Source of the DNA: Paraktedonobacter carboxidivorans
Lineage (GTDB): Bacteria; Chloroflexota; Ktedonobacteria; Ktedonobacterales; Ktedonobacteraceae
Direction of reading: 5' to 3'
Length of the DNA: 64,000 nt
Assembly: GCA_041156125.1 (NCBI GenBank)
Contig: JBEVTI010000013.1
Coordinates: 62,001-126,000, forward strand
The number at the start of each line of letters is the position of its first letter. Position 1 is the stretch's first letter. The position numbers were made by a program, and so were the translations under genes. Below the pieces are notes generated by a model. The model had not been told where the DNA came from and did not search any database. It was given only the letters and a program-made list of their open reading frames with translations. This document shows positions 1-8,959 of the stretch, one piece after another.

Positions 1-39
1 AAGAAGAGGCGGAGTGGGAGTATACGCGCTTATGCTGCT

Positions 40-63
40 TAAAAAAGTCAGGCCTGACTCATA
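40..63. repeat. Partial copy of dispersed palindromic repeat (edge fragment)
   Basis: The palindrome GTCAGGCCTGAC followed by TCATAG matches the end of the longer repeat at 17921-17953, where the box CCTGATTTTGCAAAATCAGG is followed by CCTGACTCATAG. Only this short part is visible, next to the 3' end of the ROK gene, so it may also help end that transcript. Confidence 0.35.
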
Positions 64-70
64 GCGCGCT

Positions 71-1081
71 TTATGGCTCGTTGCCGAGTTTATAGCCAGC
101 CGCTTTGGCAGCAAGGCAGGCGGCACCGACTACGCCGGAGAAGTCACCCAGGCGTGTGCGCATAATTTTTGTTTTGGCCGCGGGCTGACTGAGCGCGATG
201 GTCAGTGCGCGACTGCTGGCTCGCTCAAAGAGCAGATCAATGGCTTCGATAACGCCGCCGCCCAGGATGACACATTCGGGATTATAGAAATTGATCACCG
301 TACCCAGGCCATAGCCAAGGTAATCGGCTGCTTCGGTGACAATCTCAATGGTCAGCGCGTCATGCTGTTTGATAGCGCTGGCCAGTAGACCAGAGCGGAT
401 AATCGGTTCACCCTGTGTCAGTTGCAGCTCTGCTTCATCGGCGAGTACAGATTTGCGCCCATGGTGAATCTCGGCCATGATGGCTTTGGTGATCGCTGTA
501 CGTGAGGCATAGGCTTCCAGGCAACCGCGATTGCCACAGCCGCAGATGCGCCCACCGGCCTCAATCGGCACGTGGCCAATCTCACCCGCTGTACCTGTCA
601 GGCCCGTATACATCTGGCCATCGCGCACAATGCCGCCGCCAATGCCAGTGCCGATAAAGACACAGACAAAGTTTTTGTAACCCTGGCCTGCGCCATAGTA
701 GAGTTCGCCAATGGAAGCTACTTCAACATCGTTGCCAATAGAGACAGGCTTGTTAAATTGCTGACCTAGCAACTCACCCAGGTTCAGATTGTGTACGCCT
801 AGATTAGGCGCGTCCAGGATTGTTCCGCTCTGGCGATCAATCTGGCCAGCCGCGCCGACGCCAATAGCCACGATATCCGCGCCATTAGTCAATTCGGCTT
901 CGCTAAGTACCTCCTGAGCCAGTTCGACCGTCCGTTTAGAGATAAAGTCCTGGCCTTTCTCAGCTTTGGTGCGTTTGCGCACCGAGGCGACCACTTCACC
1001 GCTTGTCACGTCCACAAGTGAAGCCAGAACCTTTGTACCTCCCAGGTCTATGCCCAGCGCATAGGTCTTTGCATGTGTCAT
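71..1081 (-). CDS. ROK-family sugar kinase (glucokinase-like)
   Basis: This 336-residue protein is probably a cytoplasmic ATP-dependent kinase of glucose or a related sugar. It begins with the phosphate-binding motif DLGGTK near residue 12. It then has GNDVEVASIGE, GTGIGGG and the ROK zinc-binding signature around CGCGNRGCLEA, with the preceding GEIGH histidine. The length is normal for bacterial ROK kinases and there is no N-terminal helix-turn-helix, so this is a kinase rather than an NagC-type repressor. It is the last gene of the tsa operon and starts 14 bases after tsaD ends. The exact sugar cannot be read from the sequence. Confidence 0.88.
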   Translation of the reverse strand: MTHAKTYALGIDLGGTKVLASLVDVTSGEVVASVRKRTKAEKGQDFISKRTVELAQEVLSEAELTNGADIVAIGVGAAGQIDRQSGTILDAPNLGVHNLNLGELLGQQFNKPVSIGNDVEVASIGELYYGAGQGYKNFVCVFIGTGIGGGIVRDGQMYTGLTGTAGEIGHVPIEAGGRICGCGNRGCLEAYASRTAITKAIMAEIHHGRKSVLADEAELQLTQGEPIIRSGLLASAIKQHDALTIEIVTEAADYLGYGLGTVINFYNPECVILGGGVIEAIDLLFERASSRALTIALSQPAAKTKIMRTRLGDFSGVVGAACLAAKAAGYKLGNEP

Positions 1082-1095
1082 ACGTTTGCTCCTCC

Positions 1096-2283
1096 CTATT
1101 CTTTTTGTTTAAATGGTAGGCTCAAACCCGGCTGTACGTCCAGGTCCAGATTGTGCCGTTCACCATGAAGCAGGTGAAAGAAGGCGGCACTGGCGATCAT
1201 CGCAGCGTTATCAGTACAGAAAGCAATGGGTGGATAATCGAGACGAATATTCAGCGGGCGTAATTCCTGCTCTAAGCGTGTACGCAAGGACAGGTTAGCC
1301 GCGACACCTCCCGCCAGGAGCACCTGTTTGACCTGGTATTCCTGGGCCGCCAGGCGCGTTTTAACTGCCAGCACATCTACCACTGCCTCTTGAAAGCTGG
1401 CGGCCATAAGTGGAACGTTCACGCCGCTTTTCTGGGCGGAGAGACCCATATTGGTGTATTTACTGATCTGAGTTTTTCCAGTTTTACTCTCGCCAGACGC
1501 AAGCGCGCGCTGGTTTGAGGTCGCGCCCTCGGCTATCTGCAGCACAGCGGTTTTCAGACCGCTAAAGCTAAAATCGTAAGTGCCACGCAGCCAGGCACGG
1601 GGCAGGCGATAGGTATTGCGTGCCAGGGCTAGCGGCTTACCTGCGCGCTGGAGTTCTTCTTCCGCCAGGCTCGCGGCTCTCTGAATCGAGGGACCGCCGG
1701 GATAATCCAGGCCCAGCACACGCGCGACTTTATCGAATGCTTCACCCGCCGCGTCGTCTTTTGTGCGCCCCAGCAGCTCATACTGACCATGACCGCGCAC
1801 TAGCACCAGTTCACTGTGCGCGCCTGAAATCACCAGGCAGAGCACTGGAAAGAGCGGATCACCAGTCTGAAATGCCCCGCTTTCACTACCGGGCTGCCAG
1901 TTCTCATCTTCCGACTGGCGCAACCAGTTCGCGTAGATATGCGCTTCCAGGTGGTTTACACCCAGGAAAGGAATATTATAGACAAGGGCGAGCGTCTTTC
2001 CAACAGTCAGACCGACCAGCAGCGAGCCTGCCAGTCCGGGACCATATGTCGCACCGATAGCATCAAGGTCCTCCCAGCCACATTCTGCCTGCTCCAGCGC
2101 CGTCTCGATGACTGGAATAATCGCCGCTAACTGCTGGCGCGATGCCACCTCAGGTACCACGCCACCATAGCGATTATGGATGTCGATCTGCGAAGCGACC
2201 ACATTGGAGAGCAGATAACGGCCATCTTTCACAAGCGCCGCGCCAGTTTCATCGCACGAGCTTTCGATTCCCAGTACGAGCAT
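1096..2283 (-). CDS. tsaD: tRNA N6-adenosine threonylcarbamoyltransferase TsaD
   Basis: TsaD transfers the threonylcarbamoyl group to A37 of ANN-decoding tRNAs, working with TsaB and TsaE. The protein opens with MLVLGIESSCDETGAA and contains the metal-binding HxxxH motif in NHLEAH and the nucleotide-binding region LLAGGVAANLSLR. A start 45 bases further upstream is open, but ATG at 2283 has a strong AGGGAAGGGA ribosome site just upstream and gives the canonical N-terminus. Two inserts stand out: a Glu/Gly/Ser-rich stretch after the HLEAH region, and a Lys/Ser-rich stretch after the KTAVLQIAEG motif. It lies between rimI and the ROK kinase in one operon. Confidence 0.95.
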   Translation of the reverse strand: MLVLGIESSCDETGAALVKDGRYLLSNVVASQIDIHNRYGGVVPEVASRQQLAAIIPVIETALEQAECGWEDLDAIGATYGPGLAGSLLVGLTVGKTLALVYNIPFLGVNHLEAHIYANWLRQSEDENWQPGSESGAFQTGDPLFPVLCLVISGAHSELVLVRGHGQYELLGRTKDDAAGEAFDKVARVLGLDYPGGPSIQRAASLAEEELQRAGKPLALARNTYRLPRAWLRGTYDFSFSGLKTAVLQIAEGATSNQRALASGESKTGKTQISKYTNMGLSAQKSGVNVPLMAASFQEAVVDVLAVKTRLAAQEYQVKQVLLAGGVAANLSLRTRLEQELRPLNIRLDYPPIAFCTDNAAMIASAAFFHLLHGERHNLDLDVQPGLSLPFKQKE

Positions 2284-2385
2284 AGTCCCTTCCCTCATTT
2301 GTGAATTGCGCAGATTTCGTGCTGACAAAGCTCCACACAGGAGGTCTTGTCTTTAGTATAGCGCGCAAAAAAGCAAACAGTATCT

Positions 2386-3018
2386 TTACTGCGCGACCAG
2401 TTTCCTCATCAGATCAGTTTTGAGTTCCTGGAAACGCTGTTTATAGGCGGGGGAATTAATCTCATCCGTCCACATGATCAAAGCATCTTCTTGATTATCG
2501 CTGTAGTAACGATGGCGCAAGCCGGCCTCGCGAAATCCATATTTACGATAGAGATTCTGCGCATTATAATTGGTCACGCGCACTTCAAGCGTGACCCATT
2601 TAGCTCCGATCTCATAGGCAATCTCGATCAGACTGGCTAACATATACTCACCCAGGCCCCGCCGACGAAAATTCGGATGCATAGCGATTGTCGTCACATG
2701 CGCCTCGTCTACCATCAGCCAGAGGCCGGCAAAGCCAAGAATCGAGGCCAGATCAGGCGATGGAACCGTCGCGGTCGCGCGTCCAGGCAAAAATGAAAGC
2801 GGGAAAAAACGCCGCGGCTTCTCTCCATCTGAGGCGGGTACCGCAACGCTCTCCTGCGATATTTGTTTATCTCGCAATACGATGTAATGGGCCCAGCGAT
2901 TGTCCTGCAACTCCTTGCGATAAGCGCTGGGAGGCCAGGGAGACGGATATGCTAGACGCTCAATCTCGACAACGCGAGGTACGTCTGACATCGTCATACG
3001 ATCAATGGCGTAACGCAC
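2386..3018 (-). CDS. rimI: Ribosomal-protein S18 alanine N-acetyltransferase RimI-like
   Basis: This is a GNAT acetyltransferase of 210 residues. The acetyl-CoA loop RRRGLGEYML follows the strand VTTIAMHPN, and VTLEVRVTNYNAQNLYRKYGF is typical of RimI. The N-terminal half carries an extra, poorly conserved loop of about 40 residues (rich in Ser, Pro and Arg) between the first helix pair and the central sheet, making it longer than the usual ~150 residues. It sits between tsaB and tsaD, the normal position for rimI in bacterial tsa operons. RimI acetylates the N-terminus of ribosomal protein S18; related proteins have other targets, so the substrate is inferred. Confidence 0.88.
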   Translation of the reverse strand: MRYAIDRMTMSDVPRVVEIERLAYPSPWPPSAYRKELQDNRWAHYIVLRDKQISQESVAVPASDGEKPRRFFPLSFLPGRATATVPSPDLASILGFAGLWLMVDEAHVTTIAMHPNFRRRGLGEYMLASLIEIAYEIGAKWVTLEVRVTNYNAQNLYRKYGFREAGLRHRYYSDNQEDALIMWTDEINSPAYKQRFQELKTDLMRKLVAQ

Positions 3019-3052
3019 CCTCTTCCCTTTCTGTACTAAGTTGATTGTTTTG

Positions 3053-3841
3053 CTAATTTAATGACGCAGGCTGCTTACCCAGGAGCGGCTGCTTCCGGGT
3101 GCTGGTAGTGATATTAGGACGACGCAAATACAAAGGCTCCAGCGTGAGCGGGTCGTCCAGGCGCTGTTCCTCGATGCGCAGCCAGGCCAGGCTGGCCAGG
3201 GTTGAGGCCCGGCGCGCGGATGGGATAGTTGGCGCGAACAGGGCTTGTCCTGCCAGGGACGTGGCCAGTTCCAGGCGTGAGGACTCGCTAATCTCGCCGC
3301 ATAGCAAATAAGGGGTGGTCGAGATCACTCCTGTGCTGTTGAGCAGAGGTTTTATTTCAGCCTGGAGATAGTGGGCCAGTTCCCGAACTGGTAAGACCTG
3401 GCAGTCGCCGAGCAAGCGCGGGCTATAGGTGATAACCCCTTGATTGGTCTGGGACTCAAAGAGGTAGCAGCCAGCGTAGAGATCAGTGCGTCCGGCCTCT
3501 AGAAGCGCGCAGACCGGCCCTGGCCACAGCTGATGTTGAGCCGCGCTGACTTCCAGCGTGCTGATACCAACCAGCGGCTTGCCCAGAGCGAAGGCCAGCG
3601 TTTTCGCCGTAGCCACGGCTACGCGTACACCATTGAACGAGCCAGGGCCAATGGCCACGGCCAGTCCCTCTAGCGCGGACAAAGCTACGCCGCTTTCAGT
3701 ACACAGGTGCTGAACGTGTTCAAGCATTTCCACGCTGTGATTATTGCCTGCCTGCCAGGTATGTTCGCCGTACAGGCGTTCCTCGCTACAGAGGGCCACG
3801 CTGGCATGGCGGGTAGAAGTATCAAGAGCCAGGAGTAACAT
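3053..3841 (-). CDS. tsaB: tRNA threonylcarbamoyladenosine biosynthesis protein TsaB
   Basis: TsaB is the inactive paralogue and dimer partner of TsaD in the t6A complex. The start MLLLALDTSTRHASVAL and the motif GPGSFNGVRVAVATAKTLA are diagnostic. At 262 residues it is slightly longer than the common ~230, with a proline- and arginine-rich C-terminal tail. Its start overlaps the end of tsaE by 20 bases, which indicates translational coupling. Confidence 0.92.
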   Translation of the reverse strand: MLLLALDTSTRHASVALCSEERLYGEHTWQAGNNHSVEMLEHVQHLCTESGVALSALEGLAVAIGPGSFNGVRVAVATAKTLAFALGKPLVGISTLEVSAAQHQLWPGPVCALLEAGRTDLYAGCYLFESQTNQGVITYSPRLLGDCQVLPVRELAHYLQAEIKPLLNSTGVISTTPYLLCGEISESSRLELATSLAGQALFAPTIPSARRASTLASLAWLRIEEQRLDDPLTLEPLYLRRPNITTSTRKQPLLGKQPASLN

Positions 3842-4406
3842 ATGCTAATTTTTGCAATTGCCGCAAGAGTTCGCAATAACGAACGCCAGTGGCGCTAAAC
3901 AATAAGCCGCGCTTGGTTTCGCTCAACGTTTTGAAGCGAATGCTCAGGTGATCGGCGGGCCAATAGAGCTCAGCTCTTTCAGCCCATTCAACGATACAAA
4001 CGCCGCTACCATAAAAATAGTCGTCAAAACCTAGATCAAAAATCTCGGCGCCATCGTCCAGACGATAGAGATCAAAGTGATAGAGCGCTGGACCGATGCG
4101 CGCTGGCTCACCAGGTTTACCTGGACGCATCTGACCAGCGTATTCTTTTAGCAAGGTAAAGGTCGGGCTGTTAATATTAGCCAGAATATTCAACCCTACA
4201 GCCAGGCCCTGCGTAAAAGTGGTTTTGCCAGTGCCGAGCTGGCCTTCTAACAAAATCAGTTCTCCACCTGTAAGCAATTCGCCCAGACGCATGCCCAGAC
4301 GCCGGGTCTGGTCCGTGCTATGACTGATGCTATCAAGAGTGCAGCCATTCTCATCCTGATCTGTTCTGGTCAAAAAAGCACCTTTCACGTCCCACGACCG
4401 AATCAA
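3822..4406 (-). CDS. tsaE: tRNA threonylcarbamoyladenosine biosynthesis ATPase TsaE
   Basis: TsaE is a small P-loop ATPase that drives turnover of the TsaB-TsaD complex. The Walker A motif GQLGTGKTT is at about residues 55-63, followed by SPTFTLLKEY, a YHFDLYRL motif and IVEWAERAE, all typical of the family. It is the first gene of the operon tsaE-tsaB-rimI-tsaD-ROK. The start is uncertain: no ATG is close, and TTG at 4406, GTG or an internal TTG preceded by AAAGG are all possible. The given span is the longest of these. Confidence 0.9.
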   Translation of the reverse strand: MIRSWDVKGAFLTRTDQDENGCTLDSISHSTDQTRRLGMRLGELLTGGELILLEGQLGTGKTTFTQGLAVGLNILANINSPTFTLLKEYAGQMRPGKPGEPARIGPALYHFDLYRLDDGAEIFDLGFDDYFYGSGVCIVEWAERAELYWPADHLSIRFKTLSETKRGLLFSATGVRYCELLRQLQKLAYVTPGS

Positions 4407-4581
4407 AAGTTAGCTCTGCGCCATTCTGCGCGCTACCAGCAAGAGGAATCTCCTGCTCCAGGCGCGGGAAAAGGCTGAGCGCCTTCCCAGGCCTGGGGGA
4501 GAAGCCTCTATTTCGTATGCAAGAAGGAGGCAGAGTATCTCTCTGGTAAAACGTTTCTTATTATAACACAGTTTAACAGAA

Positions 4582-5103
4582 TCAACGAAGTTTCGCGCCG
4601 CAATTTCGACAGTACAGCGCGTTTGGCCGAATCGGATTGCCGCACGAGGGACAGATGGCGGACTGCACCTGTGGCTGGCTGGCCGTGGCCGTGGCCGTTG
4701 GAGCTGTCGCGGGCTGCCTGGTCGCGGGCGTCGGCGTTGGAGTCGGAGGAGTATAGCTAGGAACCGGCGGTGTGTAGTCGGTGGTTGCGGCTGGCGCGAG
4801 TTGCTGAGCCGGGTAGAGATCTTTTTTGATCTCCGTCAACTGCGTCTCACGATTTTGTACGTCGTGGTCCAGTTCCTGAATACTGGAGCAGACGCGCGAA
4901 AGATGACCATCGCTTAGTAGACCCTTCTGATAAAGGTCGATGGCCGCCTGAGCCAGATCATTGAGCAACTTCTCGCGTTGCTCCAGCAATTTGTCAATCT
5001 CGGTCTGTTTCCCGCGGACGCGCATCTGTTTCTGCGCTTCCCAACTGGTCCGGCTTACCGCCGCGCTAACCCCTTTTTTCACGGAATCAAGGAAATCTGG
5101 CAT
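4582..5103 (-). CDS. Zinc-ribbon protein with N-terminal coiled coil
   Basis: The protein has 173 residues. Residues 1-100 are charged and helical (coiled-coil-like, with the run QTEIDKLLEQREKLLNDL). Residues 105-145 are a Pro/Thr/Ala-rich linker. The C-terminus is a zinc ribbon, CPSCGNPIRPNALYCRNCG. No signal peptide or membrane segment is seen. Such proteins are common in Chloroflexota but their job is unknown. It follows yraN after about 50 bases and may share its transcript. Confidence 0.75.
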   Translation of the reverse strand: MPDFLDSVKKGVSAAVSRTSWEAQKQMRVRGKQTEIDKLLEQREKLLNDLAQAAIDLYQKGLLSDGHLSRVCSSIQELDHDVQNRETQLTEIKKDLYPAQQLAPAATTDYTPPVPSYTPPTPTPTPATRQPATAPTATATASQPQVQSAICPSCGNPIRPNALYCRNCGAKLR

Positions 5104-5153
5104 AACCTGAGCCTCCCCTGCGTTCTTTCAATATGTATTTCTGATCTTTGAAT

Positions 5154-5549
5154 CTATGATCCAGCAATTGCATGCTGATAGATACGAATTTCTTCAAACT
5201 TGCCTGTTAGACTAAATTGCACTGCTACCACATCTATACGCCAGGAGCAATCTGGCACGTTATGCAGGTCCAGGTAGAAGCAGGCTACTTCCTGGAGCTT
5301 TCTACTCTTCCGGCTATTTATAGCTTCTTCCGGCAGGCCATACGCGGTGCCGCGCCTGGTTTTCACTTCGACAAAGACCAGGTCCAGGCTCTCTTTAGCC
5401 ACCAGATCGATTTCACCGGCCCGGCAGCGAAAATTGCGTTCAAGAATCTGATAGCCGCATTTTTCCAGCTTTGAGGCCGCCAGACGCTCTCCAAGACGGC
5501 CCAGATTCTGGCGCGGACCGCTTGTTTTTTGCTCTTTACTATCGGTCAT
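5154..5549 (-). CDS. yraN: YraN/UPF0102 family endonuclease-like protein
   Basis: A 131-residue member of the YraN family, which has a Holliday-junction-resolvase-like restriction endonuclease fold. The conserved segments are GRLGERLAASKLEKCGYQILERNFRC, the catalytic-like AGEIDLVAKE with DLVFVEVKTRR, and a late WRIDVVAV motif. The E-D-ExK arrangement (GEIDLV then FVEVK) is intact. The cellular function is not established for the family. It is divergent from the hydrolase gene at 5812. Confidence 0.88.
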   Translation of the reverse strand: MTDSKEQKTSGPRQNLGRLGERLAASKLEKCGYQILERNFRCRAGEIDLVAKESLDLVFVEVKTRRGTAYGLPEEAINSRKSRKLQEVACFYLDLHNVPDCSWRIDVVAVQFSLTGKFEEIRIYQHAIAGS

Positions 5550-5811
5550 GCCACAAGTTCTAGAGACATGCTCTGATTACATATACGTAGTTTGATGGAT
5601 CGGGTTGTACCGGCTTGCTGCTGACAAGCATATCTTACCTTTAGTGGGAATGCAAGAGTGCAGCGCGCTCTTTTTCTCCTCAACCGCCCACCTTTTTGCG
5701 CCTGGCTGGCGCGTGCCACCGTTCTCAGATCTTTCTATATCAAAGAGATTTATGATAGTCTGGAGCAGAAGTTGGCAAATCTTATTCAGGCAAGTAAAGG
5801 GGTTTTGTCTT

Positions 5812-6534
5812 ATGGATTATCCATTGGTGTTTGTACATGGCGCGGGGGATAGTGCGCGGGCGTGGACGCAGCAGGTGGGACACTTCGGGTCGCGGGCATA
5901 TGCGCTGGATTTGCCAGGGCATGGTGCGCGGCCCGATAATTTGCCTGAGCAGGTGAGCGTAACGGACTACGCGCAGGCAGCGTGGAGAATTGTGCTCGAT
6001 GAACTTCACCTGGAACGACCAATCATTGTCGGCCATTCGCTGGGTGGATTGATCGCCTTGCAAATGGGGCTTGACTTTGGCGCGCATCTCGGCGGGTTGA
6101 TCTTGATCGGCACAGGCGCGCGTATGCGTGTCGCACCCGCCCTGCTGGAGTCCGCGCGCACCAACCCGCAACAGGCGCAACAGACTCTCAGGCAAGCCCC
6201 GCGCGCGGAACTAGAGCAGGAGGCATTTTCCCCGCTCTCCCCGCTTTCCCCGCAGGAGCAGGGCGGTAGGACGCAACTGGCCTTGCTCTATCGGGATCTT
6301 CTGGCCTGCAATGGCTTTGATGTCATGGCCAGGTTAGAGCAATTGTCGGGCCTACCGGTGTTGATTCTTTGCGGCGCGGAAGAGCGCAGCGCACCAGTAA
6401 AGTACAGCGTATATTTACATGAGCACATTGGCGGCTCGACGCTCCAGGTTATCCCTGGAGCCGGTCATTATGTGCAGCGTGAGAAGCCAGAGGAAGTAAA
6501 TCAGGCAATAGGCGCGTGGTTAGCGAGAAATTAA
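5812..6534 (+). CDS. Alpha/beta-fold hydrolase
   Basis: The 240-residue protein starts MDYPLVFVHGAGDSARAW. The reading frame is open for 69 more codons upstream, but ATG at 5812 has the ribosome site AAAGGGG about 10 bases ahead and gives the standard alpha/beta hydrolase N-terminus. The oxyanion segment VHGAGD, the nucleophile elbow GHSLGG, an acidic residue after LILCGAEE and the late histidine in IPGAGHYVQ are all present, so it should be an active serine hydrolase. The substrate cannot be told. It lies upstream of yebC with a 140-base gap. Confidence 0.85.
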   Translation: MDYPLVFVHGAGDSARAWTQQVGHFGSRAYALDLPGHGARPDNLPEQVSVTDYAQAAWRIVLDELHLERPIIVGHSLGGLIALQMGLDFGAHLGGLILIGTGARMRVAPALLESARTNPQQAQQTLRQAPRAELEQEAFSPLSPLSPQEQGGRTQLALLYRDLLACNGFDVMARLEQLSGLPVLILCGAEERSAPVKYSVYLHEHIGGSTLQVIPGAGHYVQREKPEEVNQAIGAWLARN

Positions 6535-6538
6535 CCCC

Positions 6539-6568
6539 TCGACGCGATGTATATGTTCATGCTACAAT
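6539..6568 (+). promoter_or_regulatory. Possible sigma-70-type promoter of yebC
   Basis: A TACAAT hexamer at 6563-6568 lies 18 bases after TCGACG at 6539-6544. This would start transcription about 100 bases before yebC. The -35 match is only fair. Confidence 0.35.
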
Positions 6569-6675
6569 GGGCTAAACGCAACTTTCAACAGAACTGAGAG
6601 TCCTTCCTAAGGATAAGGATATTTTGCAACCTGCTCGGCAATGAACGCCGGCAATCAATGAGGGGGCGATGGTAT

Positions 6676-7437
6676 ATGTCAGGTCACTCTAAGTGGGCGC
6701 AGATTAGACGCTCAAAGGGAGTCAACGATGCCCGTAGGGGGCAGCTTTTTACGCGGCTGGGTCGCGAGATTGTGGTCGCGGTGCGCGAGGGCGGCGGCGG
6801 TGATGCTAACGCGAATTTTCGCCTGCGCATTGCAGTCCAGCATGCGCGTGACGCCAACATGCCTATGGATAATATCGAGCGCACGATCAAGCGCGCGCTG
6901 GGTGGAGGTGAGGGCTCGAACCTCGAAGAGATTACCTACGAGGGTTACGGTCCTGGAGGCACCGCGATCATGGTGCAGACCCTGACCGAGAATCGCAACC
7001 GCACAGTGGCTGAGGTGCGCAATGCCTTTAACCGCAACGCCGGCAATATGGGCGAGAATGGCTGCGTGGACTGGTTGTTCGAGAACCGGGGCATTCTTGA
7101 GGTTGAACTGAAGGATCACGATCCTGATGAGCTTTCTCTAGAGGCCATTGATCTGGGCGCAGAGGATGTCGATCCTGTCAGTACCGAGGACGAGTACATC
7201 ACAATCTACACAGATCCTTCCGACCTGGAGGGTGTCCGCAAGGCGTTGGAAGGGAAAAAATACAGTGTGCTCAAGTCTGAAAGTACACTGCTGGCAAAGA
7301 CAAAGGTTGACATCACTGAAGAGAAAGTCGCGCACCAGGTGATGCGTCTGGTTGAGAAGTTAGAAGATCTGGATGATGTCCAGAACGTCTACACCAATGC
7401 GGACTTCTCAGAGGAATTTGCGGCTTCGTACGAATAG
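6676..7437 (+). CDS. yebC: YebC/PmpR family protein
   Basis: YebC-family proteins are reported as DNA-binding transcription regulators, and more recently as ribosome-associated factors that help translation of difficult motifs. The N-terminus MSGHSKWAQIRRSKGVNDARR is the family hallmark; a six-codon extension upstream is open but ATG at 6676 has AGGGGG nine bases ahead. The three-domain protein of 253 residues contains the usual NRTVAEVRNAFNRNAGNMGENGCVDWLF segment. It sits directly upstream of ruvC, the classic bacterial order. Confidence 0.95.
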   Translation: MSGHSKWAQIRRSKGVNDARRGQLFTRLGREIVVAVREGGGGDANANFRLRIAVQHARDANMPMDNIERTIKRALGGGEGSNLEEITYEGYGPGGTAIMVQTLTENRNRTVAEVRNAFNRNAGNMGENGCVDWLFENRGILEVELKDHDPDELSLEAIDLGAEDVDPVSTEDEYITIYTDPSDLEGVRKALEGKKYSVLKSESTLLAKTKVDITEEKVAHQVMRLVEKLEDLDDVQNVYTNADFSEEFAASYE

Positions 7438-7476
7438 GCCAGCGCATAGGGCCAGGATGCATAAAGGATAAGGTGC

Positions 7477-8040
7477 ATGGACAGTAGCGCGGATCTTGCT
7501 GAAGTAAATGGACAGCCCGCCACAGCGACGCGTCTGACGCTGGGCATTGATCCAGGTACAGCGATTGTCGGGTATTCACTTGTGGCGCCCAGCGGCAGCT
7601 CGCTGCGCATGGTAGCCTGTGATGTGATTACTACACCGGCTGGCATGCCGCTGGCTCAGCGTTTGCAGCAGATTTATCGACGCCTGGGTGAGGTTATCGC
7701 GACCTATCAGCCGACCGATGCGGCCATAGAGGAGCTGTTTTTCGCGAAGAATGCGCGCACAGCTCTGACGGTGGGGCATGCACGTGGCGTGATTATGCTG
7801 GCGCTGGCCAATGGTGGACTGTCGATTGCGGAGTATACTCCGCTCCAGGTGAAGCAGGCAGTCACGGGCTATGGCAACGCGGACAAGACGCAGGTGGGCG
7901 AGATGGTACGTATTCTGCTTAATCTGCGCGTGGTGCCACGTCCCGATGATGCCGCTGATGCCGCTGCCGTGGCCATATGTCATCTAAATACGGTGCCAGT
8001 TTTGCGGGAACGCTCCGTCAACCCCTGGGAAGGGCGCTAG
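7477..8040 (+). CDS. ruvC: Crossover junction endodeoxyribonuclease RuvC
   Basis: RuvC resolves Holliday junctions as a metal-dependent dimer. The catalytic acidic residues are visible in LGIDPGTA, IEELFFAKN and the C-terminal PDDAADAAAVAICH. The 187-residue length is normal. It is 39 bases after yebC and is followed by ruvA at 8265; ruvB is not in this window. Confidence 0.95.
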   Translation: MDSSADLAEVNGQPATATRLTLGIDPGTAIVGYSLVAPSGSSLRMVACDVITTPAGMPLAQRLQQIYRRLGEVIATYQPTDAAIEELFFAKNARTALTVGHARGVIMLALANGGLSIAEYTPLQVKQAVTGYGNADKTQVGEMVRILLNLRVVPRPDDAADAAAVAICHLNTVPVLRERSVNPWEGR

Positions 8041-8050
8041 AGCAAAGCGA

Positions 8051-8100
8051 GCAAGATGCCTGCTGGGAGGCCATAGATGGTTATCTGGCAGGCATCTTGC
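8051..8100 (+). terminator. Hairpin between ruvC and ruvA
   Basis: GCAAGATGCCTGC at 8051-8063 is perfectly repeated in inverse at 8088-8100 and is followed by TGTTTT. The 13-bp stem with a 24-base loop sits right after the ruvC stop and could end or attenuate the yebC-ruvC transcript before ruvA. Confidence 0.6.
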
Positions 8101-8264
8101 TGTTTTATGGGAGTGGATTCTGCTGGTGTTGCCCTGTTCTATCTGTTTACTCCCAGTGTTCCACAGGAATATGGGTTATTCGATCTGATAGCCATAATGG
8201 CGCGCAGGTTACTACCAATCTCGAATAGGCGTTTTTCTATAGTAAGGAGAGGGAGTGAGGCAGA

Positions 8265-8858
8265 ATGATTACAAGTCTGCATGGTGTGCTTGAGGCCCGG
8301 CGCTCGGATCAGGTGATCGTGCGCGCGGGCGGTTTCAGCCTGCGCGTCTTCGCGCCCGCGTCAACGCTCAATCGGCTTGGCGAGCCGGGCAGCGAGTTGA
8401 CGCTATATACGCATTTCCAGGTGCGTGAGGATGGCATGGCGCTCTATGGCTTTAGCGCGGAAGCTGAGCGCGACGCCTTTGAGCAGTTGTTGGGTATTAC
8501 TGGAGTGGGTCCAAAGGTCGCGCTGGGCTTGCTGGCTAATATGGACGCGCAGACATTGTACCAGGCCATCGCCGATGAGGATTTGCAGAGGCTTTCCCTG
8601 GCGCCTGGTGTGGGAAAAAAGCTCGCGGCTCGCCTGGTGTTGGAGCTCAAGGGCAAGTTGCCCACCTTGACTGGTGTGGGCGGTATAGGCGTCTCGGCAA
8701 GCGGGGGCAGTATCCAGGCCGAAGTGCTGGAGGCTCTGATCGGGTTGGGATACTCGACAGCGGAGGCACAGGCCGCGCTTAGAAAAATCCCACAGGATCA
8801 AGCGATGACACTGGAGCAACAGGTCACCTTTGCTTTACGCTCTTTCTCTCGTGAATAA
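8265..8858 (+). CDS. ruvA: Holliday junction branch migration protein RuvA
   Basis: RuvA binds Holliday junctions and loads RuvB. The start MITSLHGVLEARRSDQVIV, the helix-hairpin-helix motifs LLGITGVGPKVALGLL and LAPGVGKKLAARLVLELK, and the C-terminal UBA-like domain GLGYSTAEAQAALRKI are all present. It is 197 residues long, which is normal. A ribosome site AAGGAGAGGG precedes the ATG. Confidence 0.95.
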   Translation: MITSLHGVLEARRSDQVIVRAGGFSLRVFAPASTLNRLGEPGSELTLYTHFQVREDGMALYGFSAEAERDAFEQLLGITGVGPKVALGLLANMDAQTLYQAIADEDLQRLSLAPGVGKKLAARLVLELKGKLPTLTGVGGIGVSASGGSIQAEVLEALIGLGYSTAEAQAALRKIPQDQAMTLEQQVTFALRSFSRE

Positions 8859-8959
8859 AGACTAAGCAGTGGTTCTGGCGTATTTTGCCAGAATAGAAAC
8901 TTATTTATGTATAAATGATGTTCTCTATTTGAAACAATATTTGGAAAGGCAGGAAGCTG